Source of the DNA: Williamsia sp.
Lineage (GTDB): Bacteria > Bacteroidota > Bacteroidia > Chitinophagales > Chitinophagaceae
Direction: 5' to 3'
Length of the DNA stretch: 64,000 nt
NCBI GenBank assembly: GCA_015069695.1
Contig: JADCRZ010000017.1
Span: 62,001-126,000, forward strand
The notes beneath the pieces are model-generated. The model did no database searches. It was given only the letters and a program-made list of their open reading frames with translations, and was not told where the DNA came from. The position numbers were made by a program, and so were the translations under genes. This document shows, piece after piece, positions 1 to 9,253 of this stretch; position 1 is the stretch's first letter; each line of letters starts with the position of its first letter.

Positions 1-174
1 TGACATCGCTTCCCGGGCACTCGAAGGAGCGGGCACTTTATGGCCTTCCCTGTTGTACCACGATGATAAACCAGCCACCTCATCTGCATCGAAAACCTGG
101 ACACCGTTCGCCCGCAGCGCATTTGATACAAAGGTCTTTCCTGAACCGGAGGCACCGAAAACAAGTACTTTCAT
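1..174 (-). CDS. P-loop NTPase/kinase-like protein, N-terminal part only
   Basis: Translating the minus strand from the ATG at 174 gives 58 codons that remain open to the window edge, so the gene continues beyond the left end. Residues 6-13 are GASGSGKT, a Walker A (P-loop) nucleotide-binding motif directly after a hydrophobic beta-strand (MKVLVF). This is the layout of small nucleotide kinases and AAA-type ATPases. A second acidic segment (VFDADEVAG) follows at about residue 27, as in the adenylate/nucleoside kinase family, where it lies in the substrate-binding half. Binding of ATP or GTP is well supported. The substrate cannot be judged from the fragment. The start is clear because the P-loop must lie within the first 15 residues in this type of fold. 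Confidence 0.7.
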   Translation of the reverse strand, partial: MKVLVFGASGSGKTFVSNALRANGVQVFDADEVAGLSSWYNREGHKVPAPSSAREAMS

Positions 175-264
175 GCTGAAAGCTACTGATTTCTTGCTTC
201 CCTTTTAAAAGTCAGGCAATCAGCCGGTATCACCTCTATCCAGGATGGCTGGACAAAAATGCGT

Positions 265-1101
265 TTACCCATGCCCGTAAATTTCCTCGTAGCGTGCAAT
301 TGTACGCGTAAAGATTTCCTTGGCACCTGTATGTATCTTCTGCCATTCAAAAGCGCCGTACATGCTGTCGAACGCCAACGGATTTACAATACCTGCGATA
401 GAAAGGATTTTGCTGACCGGCAAAGGAATTACGTTGGGGTAGCTGTACATGATGCTGATAAACTGGCGGCTGGGCGCGATCTGGAGTGTATCGCCGGCAA
501 ATACACTTCCTTCTTTGCCGGTCTGCGGCGCATGCAGGATTGTACTGCCGGCAAAATGACCGCCCGTATGTACGATCTCCATGCCATCCCATAATACCTG
601 TTTAGCACCTTCAAAAAACCGGACCCGGTCTGAACCATCCAGCACCCATTGCTTGTCGGCCTGGTGCAGGTAAACCGGGCATTCAAAAGCGTCCGCCCAT
701 GCCTTCATGAGGCTGTAGTAATGCGGATGCGAAATGGCTATTCCCCGCAGGCCGCCTTTCGAGCGGATAAATGCAATCGTTGCTTCATCAATAAACGGGA
801 TACAATCCCACAACAGGTTACCACCCGGTGAAACAACCAGGTGTGCAAGTTGCCCGATGCCGAAGGCAGGACTGATCCGCAGATCATACACATCGGGCAA
901 GGGATTGCCAATGCGGATTGTATTGGCCCTGCTCATAGCCACATAGCTTGTCCATTTCTGACCCGTAGGCGGCACATACTGCCGCTCATCATTGCATATC
1001 GCACAACTTTCAGGCATTGCATCCTGGTAGCGCGTACCACATACCAGACAGATGTTGTTCCAGTCCGGATTTTCTACGTAATGGGTGGAGTTGTTTTTCA
1101 T
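265..1101 (-). CDS. MBL-fold metallo-hydrolase with N-terminal rubredoxin-like zinc ribbon
   Basis: A 278-aa protein without a signal peptide, so probably cytoplasmic. Cys18, Cys21, Cys33 and Cys36 form two CxxC knuckles typical of a small zinc ribbon. A metallo-beta-lactamase fold follows. The usual HxHxDH metal motif appears as HPHYYS (His125, His127), so the Asp and third His are missing. The later signatures HTGGH and AGDT are present. As far as I recall, this HPH variant is shared by a subgroup of MBL proteins of unknown substrate, so it need not mean loss of function. The gene reads toward the P-loop gene but is separated from it by about 90 bases. The substrate is unknown; hydrolysis of an ester or thioester would be a family-level guess only. 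Confidence 0.8.
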   Translation of the reverse strand: MKNNSTHYVENPDWNNICLVCGTRYQDAMPESCAICNDERQYVPPTGQKWTSYVAMSRANTIRIGNPLPDVYDLRISPAFGIGQLAHLVVSPGGNLLWDCIPFIDEATIAFIRSKGGLRGIAISHPHYYSLMKAWADAFECPVYLHQADKQWVLDGSDRVRFFEGAKQVLWDGMEIVHTGGHFAGSTILHAPQTGKEGSVFAGDTLQIAPSRQFISIMYSYPNVIPLPVSKILSIAGIVNPLAFDSMYGAFEWQKIHTGAKEIFTRTIARYEEIYGHG

Positions 1102-1466
1102 GTTGTAAATATAGACAGGGGCTCACATACACTTCTTACCTTTTATAATACATAAAACCAGTTTCCAGAATAGGAATTTACCGTAGGGTAAAGAGCAGCG
1201 GTTTAGTTTGGTAATATGCACAGGATTTTGTTTAACCGCTTGAGTGTGGCCAACGACAGTTAGCCTGATTCCGCTGTATAAATAACCAATGGCGAAATCT
1301 TTTCTCCACCTCAGCATCAACGTTGGAACAAAAAGAACTGGTAAAAGATGCGTTGAAATTTAATTATAACCCCCATGCATCTACGAAACAGATAAGGACC
1401 TAAGGGGATAACTTTTTTCCTTGTCTGTTTAGCTTCTACTCAGTATTATTTATACATTTATTCCAT
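1102..1466. other. Intergenic region between divergent genes, nothing recognised
   Basis: This 365-base stretch separates the divergently transcribed MBL hydrolase and kelch-repeat genes and must hold both promoters. I see no reading frame with protein-like composition and no strong hairpin. On the minus strand an AT-rich TATATTTA lies about 10 bases before the MBL start codon and resembles a Bacteroidota -7 box without the final G. Confidence 0.4.
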
Positions 1467-4400
1467 ATGAGACCAAAATTACTGCTGCTGTTTTTGCTCT
1501 TTTTGTCCTTTGCTTCTTTTGCACAATCCGGTTTAAATCAGTGGACCTGGGTCAAGGGCGACAATTACATACCATTCGAACCGATCTATGGCACACAGGG
1601 AGTGGCTGCGCCTTCCAACAAACCGGGAGACAGGCGATCGGCCGTTACCTGGACTGATACTTCCGGGAATTTATGGATGTTTGGAGGTGTTGAACAAGGT
1701 AGTTCCAATCCGTTGAGTGAGCTGTGGAAGTATGATCCATCAACCGGCTGGTGGACCTGGATCAGCGGGAACAACAGTTCTATAGCAGGCACGTATGGGA
1801 CCAAAGGGGTTGCTGCCACAGCCAACAGACCTGCAGCAAGGTACAGTGGTGCCGGCTGGACGGACGGTGCCGGCAATCTTTGGCTGTTTGGCGGCCACGG
1901 TGCTGCGTCGAACGGGGAAGTCTATCAGAACGATCTATGGAAGTACACCATCTCTACCGGGCTTTGGACCTGGATAGGAGGCGACAGCTCCAGCAACCAG
2001 GGAGGCGCTTATGGATCGAAAGGTGCCCCTGCCTCCGACAACAAGCCAGGAAGCAGGTACGATGCTACTAACTGGACAGATAAGACGGGCAACTTCTGGC
2101 TGTTTGGCGGCTATGGGACAAGTTCCAGCGACGTAGGCTTTCTGAATGATCTGTGGAAATACAATCCTGCAACGGGTTTGTGGACCTGGGTAAGTGGAGA
2201 CAACATCGCAGACCAGGCAGGGGCATGGGGAACAAAGGGAACCGCTTCACCGGCCAACAAGCCAGAAACCAGAATGCAAGGCGCCGGCTGGACCGACACA
2301 TCAGGCAACCTCTGGCTGTTTGGCGGATTTAAATATCTCAACATCAACAATACCAGCAGCACTGTTCAGTTCAATGATCTATGGAAATTCTCGCCAAGCT
2401 CAGGTCTCTGGACATGGACAAGCGGCGACAACAGCTACAATCAAACCGGTGTATATGGCAACAAAGGTGTGGATGCACCCACCAATAAACCGGGCGCCAG
2501 AAGCAGCATTGTTGCCTGGAGCGATACATCTAACAATCTTTGGATGTTTGGCGGCAGCGGTTTTGGTTCCAGCACCAACGGAACGCTGAACGACATATGG
2601 AAATATGTTCCTGCTACCGGTTTGTGGACATGGTTCCGGGGAGACAGCACCGTAAACCAAAAAGGCCTGTATGGCACCAAGAACACTCCTTCTCCCAACA
2701 ATCAACCTGGTGCCAAAACCAATGCGTTGGGCTGGGCGACCGCTACAGGTAATCTTTGGTTGTTCGGCGGATTGACCCCTGTTGGGAACTTTGCCACTCT
2801 CCAAAATTACAACGATCTCTGGTTGTATACCACAGCTTCTGCAGAATGGAAATGGACAGGGGGTGATTCCAGTATATCTATTTTCGGAAATTACGGATTC
2901 AAGGAAACCCCTGCTCCCGACAACAAGCCTGGTACCCGGGTTGCAGCGGCGGGCTGGGCCGACGGAACCGGCAACTTATGGCTTTTTGGCGGGTATGGTG
3001 CCTCGGGCAGCGGTAATCCAGGGTATTTGAATGATTTATGGAAGTACGCTGTGTCCAGCGGGCAATGGAGTTGGATAAGCGGAGACAGTTCATCCAATCC
3101 GGTTGGTGTTTATGGAACACAGGGTGTGCCGGCACCAGCCAACAAGCCATGGCCAAGATATTATGCACTCACCTGGACAGATGCCGCAGGCAAACTGTGG
3201 CTGTTTGGAGGCAACTCCCTGAGTTTTCCTAATGTTGGATCATTCAACGACTTGTGGAGATTTGATCCGGCCACCGGTTTATGGACCTGGATGAGTGGTG
3301 ATAGCGCGGCACGCATGCCGGGCGTATATGGCGTAAAAGGCATTGCTGCGGCCGGCAATAAACCCGGCGCAAGATCCGGGGCAACAGGGTGGGCTGATGC
3401 AACCGGTAATCTTTGGCTGTTTGGGGGTTCTGGATCTACTACAAATGGCAGCGGAAGCATGAATGATCTTTGGAAATACACGATCGTAACCGGTTTATGG
3501 ACTTGGGTAAGCGGAGACAACACCTTTTCCCAGTATGGCATGTATGGTCCGCCCGGTGTGGCTTCCGCTGTATCGAAACCGGGAGCTAGAAGCTTAGCAA
3601 ACGGCTGGGCAGATGCAGCGGGCAACTTCTGGCTTTTTGGGGGAGGAGGATTGGCTTCCAGCAACAGCAGTGGATGGTTAAATGATCTGTGGAGATACAC
3701 ACCTTCCAGCGGGCTCTGGACGTATATTGGCGGCAGTAGTACGGCCAATGCATCAAGTGTATATGGCACCAAAGGGATCGCTGCACCCAACAACCAGCCT
3801 GGTGGCAGATACAATGCATCCAGCTGGCTAGATGCAACCGGAAATCTTTGGTTGTTTGGTGGAGAAGTTCCCGGCGCCATTCCTCCTAACAGCAATTCAC
3901 CGATTTTGAACGATCTCTGGAAATACAATCCGGTAACCAACCGATGGGCATGGATGAGCGGAGACAACACCACCAACCAACCTCCCCAATATGGTACGCA
4001 AGGAGTGTCCGCATCTTCCAACAAACCCGGGGCCCGGTCCCTCGCTGTGAGTTGGACAGATGCAGCCGGCAGCTTATGGTTATTCGGTGGAAACGGATAT
4101 GCTTCCAACGGAACCGGAAGTTTAAATGATCTGTGGAAGTATACGCTGCAAGGCGCTGCGCTGCCGGTTCAGTTTATAGCCTTTTCTGCCTACAAACAAC
4201 AGCAAACGGTGATGCTTAGCTGGAAAACGGCCCTCGAACAAAACAGCCGCAGCTTTGTCATCGAACGGTCTGCTGACGGTAGCCGTTACGATAGCATCGG
4301 CACCGTACCTGCTACCAATACAGCTTCTTCCAGCTATTCTTTCCCAGACAAAGAACCCCTGCAGGGAAGCAGCTTTTACAGAATAAAGCAGGTAGACAGG

Positions 4401-4700
4401 GATGATAATTTTCTTTACTCGGGTACTGCCCGTATAACAGGTCAGGATGCAACCCGTTTTGCTGCCTCCTACAACAGCGCACAGAACAGTGCCCTGCTTC
4501 ATATAGAATTACCTGCAGCGGCTAAAATAATTTTGCAGCTAAGGGATATGAACGGGCATTTGCTCTGGACCGAAGAGCGGCCCGGCACAAGGGGCAGTTC
4601 GGTGTACGCAATTCCGGTCGGCTCTCTTGCGAAGGGCACTTATCTGATCACCATGCAGGCAGGGGGAATGAGCAAGGTGGCAACGTTCGTTAAACAATAA
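1467..4700 (+). CDS. Secreted kelch-like repeat protein with T9SS-type C-terminal tail
   Basis: A 1077-aa exported protein. Residues 1-19 are a classical signal peptide (MRPKLLLLFLLFLSF then AQS). Twelve repeats of roughly 65-75 residues follow. Each has a GNLWLFGG-type strand, a NDLWKY strand, a GLWTW(V/M)SGD strand and a YGTKG...NKPG linker, which is the pattern of kelch/galactose-oxidase-like beta-propeller blades. Twelve blades could form one very large or two six-bladed propellers. After about residue 895 comes a fibronectin-III-like segment (VQFIAFSAYK...VMLSWKT) and a short C-terminal beta domain ending in KVATFVKQ. This is the arrangement of T9SS cargo in this phylum. It is probably an extracellular or cell-surface adhesin or ligand-binding protein; no catalytic residues can be named. 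It is monocistronic by position. Confidence 0.85.
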   Translation: MRPKLLLLFLLFLSFASFAQSGLNQWTWVKGDNYIPFEPIYGTQGVAAPSNKPGDRRSAVTWTDTSGNLWMFGGVEQGSSNPLSELWKYDPSTGWWTWISGNNSSIAGTYGTKGVAATANRPAARYSGAGWTDGAGNLWLFGGHGAASNGEVYQNDLWKYTISTGLWTWIGGDSSSNQGGAYGSKGAPASDNKPGSRYDATNWTDKTGNFWLFGGYGTSSSDVGFLNDLWKYNPATGLWTWVSGDNIADQAGAWGTKGTASPANKPETRMQGAGWTDTSGNLWLFGGFKYLNINNTSSTVQFNDLWKFSPSSGLWTWTSGDNSYNQTGVYGNKGVDAPTNKPGARSSIVAWSDTSNNLWMFGGSGFGSSTNGTLNDIWKYVPATGLWTWFRGDSTVNQKGLYGTKNTPSPNNQPGAKTNALGWATATGNLWLFGGLTPVGNFATLQNYNDLWLYTTASAEWKWTGGDSSISIFGNYGFKETPAPDNKPGTRVAAAGWADGTGNLWLFGGYGASGSGNPGYLNDLWKYAVSSGQWSWISGDSSSNPVGVYGTQGVPAPANKPWPRYYALTWTDAAGKLWLFGGNSLSFPNVGSFNDLWRFDPATGLWTWMSGDSAARMPGVYGVKGIAAAGNKPGARSGATGWADATGNLWLFGGSGSTTNGSGSMNDLWKYTIVTGLWTWVSGDNTFSQYGMYGPPGVASAVSKPGARSLANGWADAAGNFWLFGGGGLASSNSSGWLNDLWRYTPSSGLWTYIGGSSTANASSVYGTKGIAAPNNQPGGRYNASSWLDATGNLWLFGGEVPGAIPPNSNSPILNDLWKYNPVTNRWAWMSGDNTTNQPPQYGTQGVSASSNKPGARSLAVSWTDAAGSLWLFGGNGYASNGTGSLNDLWKYTLQGAALPVQFIAFSAYKQQQTVMLSWKTALEQNSRSFVIERSADGSRYDSIGTVPATNTASSSYSFPDKEPLQGSSFYRIKQVDRDDNFLYSGTARITGQDATRFAASYNSAQNSALLHIELPAAAKIILQLRDMNGHLLWTEERPGTRGSSVYAIPVGSLAKGTYLITMQAGGMSKVATFVKQ
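1533..4145 (+). repeat. Twelve tandem ~200-220 bp coding repeats (kelch-like blades)
   Basis: The FGG signature of each blade (LFGG or MFGG) occurs 12 times, and each unit begins with a tggacctgg-type stretch encoding W-T-W. Units are similar but not identical at DNA level, with many synonymous changes. This suggests old duplication kept by selection rather than very recent expansion. Spacing between successive GNLW/LFGG codons is about 200-240 bases. Confidence 0.8.
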
Positions 4701-4751
4701 CGGGTATTCCATGCCTTCGCCTGGTTCTGTTTATCCGGTCAGGCGTTGCGC

Positions 4752-6314
4752 TCACCTCAGCCCCACATGATCAACATGCACCGTGCCGCCCCAGCCTGCC
4801 GACTGCAGCACGATTTCACCCAAGGTGGCCGGATTGCCTATGTTGGCCATCGTTACACTGTAGGTGGTCCATTCGCCGCCTACGATGGTGACCTGGTACG
4901 GACTGCCGTAGTTGCCGTTGACAATGACATTTATTTTTTTGCCGGCTGTTCCGGTTTCACCAAAAACAGAGAATTCAAGCCTGGTATAACCGGCTGTAGA
5001 TGCAGCTGTGCCTGCATGAAAAGTAAGTCCCTGGTATCCGTTGCCGGCATTGTAAACTGCTTTGATGGATTTGCTGCCTTGCCGTACGTTGGCAGTGCTG
5101 TTAAAGTCGTGCGTATCGGTGTATGACCAATCCTGAAAAGTATTTTGCAGCGCATCGGTGTAGATGGGGAAGGTAAAATCAGGCAGTGGAGGCAGACCAC
5201 CGTTGATCTGCAGGTCGGCAGCCGTGGTTACGGTGAGCGTTGAATTTACTACGTTCAGGGTGAGCTTTCCTTTTAATGTGCCTGCAGGAACTTTCACCAC
5301 CAGCTGCGTAGGTGTCTGGCTTACAAAACCGGTGACCGCATTCGTCACGCCCACGAAAGAAATGCTGCTGACCAGGTCAAGGTTGGTTCCGGTAAGGGCC
5401 AGGTTGGCACCTGTATCTATGGGGTTGGGAGCTATAAGAGAGATCGTGGGTAGCAGCACATCCAGATCAGCCGCAGAGCTTGTCTTTACACCGGAGGCTG
5501 CCACAAGATTCAATTTACCCTTTTGCGCCGAGGCAGGAACCTTCACCACCAACTGTGTTGCCGACTGGCTCACAAAAGAAGTGACTGGCGTTGAGACGCC
5601 TTCAAACAACACTTGCCTGGTCAGGTCAAGATCGGTACCGGTGACGGTTAGGTTGCTTTGGTGCTTGACGGGATTGGGCGACAGGGCTGATATAACCGGC
5701 AAAGTTACTTTCAGCGTATCTGCGGTTTGCACTTCCGCCGAATCAGTTCCGCTGATAAAAACCAGCAGGGGCGCGGTTTGCGCATCATCAGGCACACGCA
5801 CCACCAGCTGTGTCAGCGATTGGCTTGCGAAAGTAGTTACCACTTTGCCTGTGCCAAACGTGATCCGTTTTATCCAGTTGAGATAATTACCGTTGATGGT
5901 TATGTTCTCGCCGGGACGGGCTTGTTTGGTCATGCCTGTGATGGAAGCCGCCGTCTTTACATTCAGGTTGAACTGGGTTTTTGAAAGGATGTCGCCCTGG
6001 GAAGTTTTAAGCGTGACATACCCTTTTTCTGCCGCTTGCGGCACAACTACCAGGATCAATTCCGGCGATTGTTGTTTGAACGCATTTTGTGCCACCGTGG
6101 CGTTTGTGCCGGAGAATTGGATGGATGTGACCTGGTTCAGGTTGGTACCGACAAAACGCAAGGTATCGCCGGGCTTTGCACCGGTAGGACCAAAACTTAA
6201 AAGCTGCACCTTGTCAGACTTTAGATCCTTGTCTTTTTCACAGGCTACAAAAAGGCCCGCCAGTGAAACAAAGCAGAAAAAAAGAAGCAGTCTGTTAGCT
6301 ATTCGTTGAAGCAT
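4752..6314 (-). CDS. IPT/TIG-repeat surface lipoprotein, last gene of susCD operon
   Basis: A 520-aa lipoprotein: hydrophobic stretch then Cys25 followed by EKDKD, an acidic/basic sequence of the kind seen on surface-exposed Bacteroidota lipoproteins. From about residue 35 to 370 there are four immunoglobulin-like IPT/TIG repeats, each with a NLTVTGTDLDL-like strand and a TQLVVKVPA strand. The last 140 residues (from about 385) form a different beta-sandwich-like module rich in aromatic and Gly residues, resembling carbohydrate-binding domains. It follows the glycan-binding protein gene by 27 bases and is probably cotranscribed with it. Likely role: a surface glycan-binding protein working with the SusC/SusD transporter. 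The ligand is not predictable from sequence. Confidence 0.8.
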   Translation of the reverse strand: MLQRIANRLLLFFCFVSLAGLFVACEKDKDLKSDKVQLLSFGPTGAKPGDTLRFVGTNLNQVTSIQFSGTNATVAQNAFKQQSPELILVVVPQAAEKGYVTLKTSQGDILSKTQFNLNVKTAASITGMTKQARPGENITINGNYLNWIKRITFGTGKVVTTFASQSLTQLVVRVPDDAQTAPLLVFISGTDSAEVQTADTLKVTLPVISALSPNPVKHQSNLTVTGTDLDLTRQVLFEGVSTPVTSFVSQSATQLVVKVPASAQKGKLNLVAASGVKTSSAADLDVLLPTISLIAPNPIDTGANLALTGTNLDLVSSISFVGVTNAVTGFVSQTPTQLVVKVPAGTLKGKLTLNVVNSTLTVTTAADLQINGGLPPLPDFTFPIYTDALQNTFQDWSYTDTHDFNSTANVRQGSKSIKAVYNAGNGYQGLTFHAGTAASTAGYTRLEFSVFGETGTAGKKINVIVNGNYGSPYQVTIVGGEWTTYSVTMANIGNPATLGEIVLQSAGWGGTVHVDHVGLR

Positions 6315-6341
6315 GTAGGTTGATTAGAGGGATGAACGATT

Positions 6342-7487
6342 TTATTTAGCCACCTTGGGCACCACCCGGAAATTGTCGAACGAGATGTCTGCATCCAGGT
6401 CGCCGGCGCCGTGAAAGAGCAGGCGGCTCCAGTAACCTGCAGGATTCACCGTGGGCTTCACGGCATAACTGGCCACCACTTCTTCAAACGGAATCACAAT
6501 GGTTTGCCACTGTCCTTTGGTATCCACTGGCGGTTTCCACAGATATGCATTGTTGTCTTCTGCATTTAAAGCCACATTTATTTTCAGCATGTTCGAACTG
6601 TAAGGCTTCACCGTATTCACTTCAAACTTCAGGTAATAATCTTCCGGCTTCAAGATAGCGGCATCGGGAATATTTTTGCTGTGGACAGGCATGGACGTGT
6701 TCGGACCACCGGCCAATTCGTTCCAGCTCCAGCCTGCGATCGGTTTTTTAAACCGGATATAATTGCCGCTGATAGAAACAGGATCGCCGGAGCCCGGGCT
6801 GGTGATCACGTAAGAAGAATTCCACCAGCCTTCATAAGGATCGCTGTCGATAAAATGGTTGCGGTCGTCGCGGAAAAAAAAGTTCGACCTGGTTTCACCG
6901 AAATTGGTTTTTACTGTAATCGGGCCTGGTTGCGCACTGGCCGGTACACGCACCTGGATCTCCTGGTCTTTTACTGACACCAGGGTGCCGGTACCACCGC
7001 CGGTGAAGGTAACCGTAAGCGGCTGGTAGAAATAGTCGCCGCGGATGGTGGCAACATCACCCGTCAGCACAAATTCGCTGACCATGTTGTTGACGGCCGG
7101 TTTGCTGATCTGCACCTGAAAATCATACAGGAGTACTTTGCCTCCCTTAAAAACGATCTTCAGCTTGTTGGTAATAGCAAGCGGGATCTGCGACGGCACG
7201 TTTACGATAATGGATGTAGCGGTGATGTAGGTCGGGTTCAGGCTTGCTTTCTGGTCGTTGAACCACATCTCTGCAGTCCCACCCAGGTTCTCTCCCATGA
7301 TGGCGATGAGCTTGCCTTGCGCCGCTCCAACCAGCAGCGAATCGGATGAGGCAGGATTGGTGACCCGGACATAACTGATCTTTGGTTCGCCGCCGTTGGG
7401 CAGATCATCTTTCTTACAGAACTGGAACAAGACCATCACAGCAAGCACTGCGCTGGAGTACATGATCCATGTGCGGAATATTTTCAT
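6342..7487 (-). CDS. Surface glycan-binding lipoprotein (SGBP-B/SusE-F position)
   Basis: A 381-aa lipoprotein with probable acylation at Cys24 (FQFC then KKDD). Residues about 38-220 hold two Ig-like IPT/TIG domains (SYVRVTNPA...GENLGG...TSIIVNVPSQIP). The C-terminal 170 residues form a Trp-rich beta-sandwich (YEGWWNSSYVI, GWSWNELAGG, FDNFRVVPK), the pattern of the xyloglucan-binding domain of Bacteroides SGBP-B proteins. It lies 37 bases after susD. By family knowledge it sits on the outer membrane surface and delivers oligosaccharides to SusC/SusD. I am confident of the class but not of the sugar bound. Confidence 0.85.
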   Translation of the reverse strand: MKIFRTWIMYSSAVLAVMVLFQFCKKDDLPNGGEPKISYVRVTNPASSDSLLVGAAQGKLIAIMGENLGGTAEMWFNDQKASLNPTYITATSIIVNVPSQIPLAITNKLKIVFKGGKVLLYDFQVQISKPAVNNMVSEFVLTGDVATIRGDYFYQPLTVTFTGGGTGTLVSVKDQEIQVRVPASAQPGPITVKTNFGETRSNFFFRDDRNHFIDSDPYEGWWNSSYVITSPGSGDPVSISGNYIRFKKPIAGWSWNELAGGPNTSMPVHSKNIPDAAILKPEDYYLKFEVNTVKPYSSNMLKINVALNAEDNNAYLWKPPVDTKGQWQTIVIPFEEVVASYAVKPTVNPAGYWSRLLFHGAGDLDADISFDNFRVVPKVAK

Positions 7488-7524
7488 ATAGCTTCAATTT
7501 GATAGAAAGTAAAAGGTTTGTTGT

Positions 7525-9243
7525 TTATGGGTATTCCACCGCTGCTTCGTTCAGGTTGGGCGCCTGGCTGATCTCCGCCGAGGGAATCGGCAGACGGAAA
7601 TTGCCGCTGTTGGCATTTATCTTTCTGTCTGTTGTAGCCCAGACTGTTTTCTTGAACGTCCACACGGTCGGGTTCGGCCATGCATCGGTGCGGATATTGA
7701 AATAGCCCCTGTCCTGGTTGTTGAGGATGCTGTATGCCTTTTGCGGATTGTAGTAATGCAGCTGAACAAGGTCGTACCAGGTGGTACTTTCCATGGCAAA
7801 CTCCAGCACTCTTTCCTTGAAGATGTCATCCCAAGTAAGGGGTGTAGGCGCACCGGAAACAGGATTGGTTAAGGTACGGGGCGCCAGACCCGCACGGGTA
7901 TGCACGGCGTTGTAGTATTGCAATGCGGTGGCATCGTTGGTGGAAGCAGCATTGCCAAGTACAGCCTCCGCGTAGATGAGGTACATCTCCGCCAGCCGCA
8001 TCATATAAGTATCATTCGGGTAAACCTGTTGCTGCGCCCCACCCACGTCTTCTGATTTTCCGACCACATATTTTTTGATATAGGCAAAGTTCACGTCACC
8101 GCCGGTGTTGGGAACCACCAGTTTTTGTTTGAGGGAAGGATTGGTGGTAGCAGGAACGGTTTGTGTGATCTCGTTGTAGGTAAAGCCCGGCAGCATGTAG
8201 GTTGTTTTTAATCGCTTGTCGAGTGTGCGTCCGCTGAGCATGGTATCGCCGCTGGCCGTAATGCCTTCGTATTGCGAGAGCATCCACCAGGTAGCGCTTT
8301 TATCACCACCCCAGCCATCGCCGTTGGCAATGTCGTTGCTGAAATTCAGGTAGGCAGGCATGCTGTTTTGCACGCCCCAGGAACCCGGCTGGTAAACCCA
8401 TTGCAATTCAAAGAGGGATTCCTTGTTGTTGTCGTAAGGATATTTGAACAAGTCTTCGTAGTTGGGCAGCAGCTGCAATCCGCTTTGGGTGATCACCCGT
8501 TGCGCGAAATACTTTGCGCTGTCTAAAAACTGTTGTTTCCGTCCGGTTGCACCGGTCCCTTCCACCCCTGCCCTTGTCAGGTAAAAACGGGCCAGCATGC
8601 CTTCGGCCGACCAGCGTGTGAGGCGGCCGGGCTGTGCGGCTGTTGCTGGCAGGTCTTCCACAATGGCATTCATCTCACGGGTAATAAAACGCCATACGCT
8701 GGGGATGGTATTCTTGCGAACCGAGAGCGGAATGGTCTGCAGGGAAATGTTGTCCGTGATAACAGGCACTTCACCCCAGTTCATCACCAGGTATCGGTAA
8801 GCCAGGGCGCGCATAAAACGGGCTTCTGCAATGGCCATCCGCTTTACGGAAGCAGACACGGCCGCCCCAGCATATTTGTTGATATTAGTGATAGTGAGGT
8901 TCGATTGGGTAACCACGTTAAAGAAAGCCCGCCAGGATGCGTTGTTCTCGCCATTTTCGGCCGTGGTGTTAAACAGGACATTGCCCCTGTCGTTGTAGGC
9001 AGAGTACGTAGTTCCGGAACGGAAGTCACCGAGGTTGTAATAAGCTTTGTCGTTGTAGTCGAACCAGACCCGGTTGTACAGCGAGGCTGTGCCTGCCATG
9101 ATCTGTTCATCGGTTTGGTAAAAGCCGGCATCTACGATGGCATCTGTGGGTGGCTTTTCAAGAAAACTTTTCTTGCAGCCTGCCAGCATCACCAAAGGCA
9201 GCGCCAGGCCGATGATCCATTTTATGTGCTTGCTTGTTTTCAT
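7525..9243 (-). CDS. susD: SusD/RagB family nutrient-binding outer membrane lipoprotein
   Basis: A 572-aa SusD-like protein. The lipobox ends at Cys23 (LAGCKKSFLEKPP), and the segment after it (FLEKPPTDAIVDAGFYQTDEQ) is the standard SusD start. The N-terminal TPR-like region includes the conserved AEARFMRALAYRYLV stretch. The C-terminal RagB/SusD region includes MRLAEMYLIYAEAV and KERVLEFAMESTTWYDLVQ. It caps the SusC channel from outside and binds the oligosaccharide. It lies 10 bases after susC, so the two are translationally close and certainly one operon. The gene symbol is used in the family sense only. Confidence 0.95.
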   Translation of the reverse strand: MKTSKHIKWIIGLALPLVMLAGCKKSFLEKPPTDAIVDAGFYQTDEQIMAGTASLYNRVWFDYNDKAYYNLGDFRSGTTYSAYNDRGNVLFNTTAENGENNASWRAFFNVVTQSNLTITNINKYAGAAVSASVKRMAIAEARFMRALAYRYLVMNWGEVPVITDNISLQTIPLSVRKNTIPSVWRFITREMNAIVEDLPATAAQPGRLTRWSAEGMLARFYLTRAGVEGTGATGRKQQFLDSAKYFAQRVITQSGLQLLPNYEDLFKYPYDNNKESLFELQWVYQPGSWGVQNSMPAYLNFSNDIANGDGWGGDKSATWWMLSQYEGITASGDTMLSGRTLDKRLKTTYMLPGFTYNEITQTVPATTNPSLKQKLVVPNTGGDVNFAYIKKYVVGKSEDVGGAQQQVYPNDTYMMRLAEMYLIYAEAVLGNAASTNDATALQYYNAVHTRAGLAPRTLTNPVSGAPTPLTWDDIFKERVLEFAMESTTWYDLVQLHYYNPQKAYSILNNQDRGYFNIRTDAWPNPTVWTFKKTVWATTDRKINANSGNFRLPIPSAEISQAPNLNEAAVEYP

Positions 9244-9253
9244 ATGGAGGGTT

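Noticed and set aside
3161-4108. 315-codon open frame on the minus strand within the kelch-repeat gene
   Set aside because: It is the reflection of a repetitive coding sequence; the repeats keep the opposite frame free of stops. It has no start signal or family features.
5164-5886. 240-codon plus-strand frame opposite the IPT lipoprotein
   Set aside because: It is antisense to a gene with clear domains and repeats itself only because that gene has repeats.
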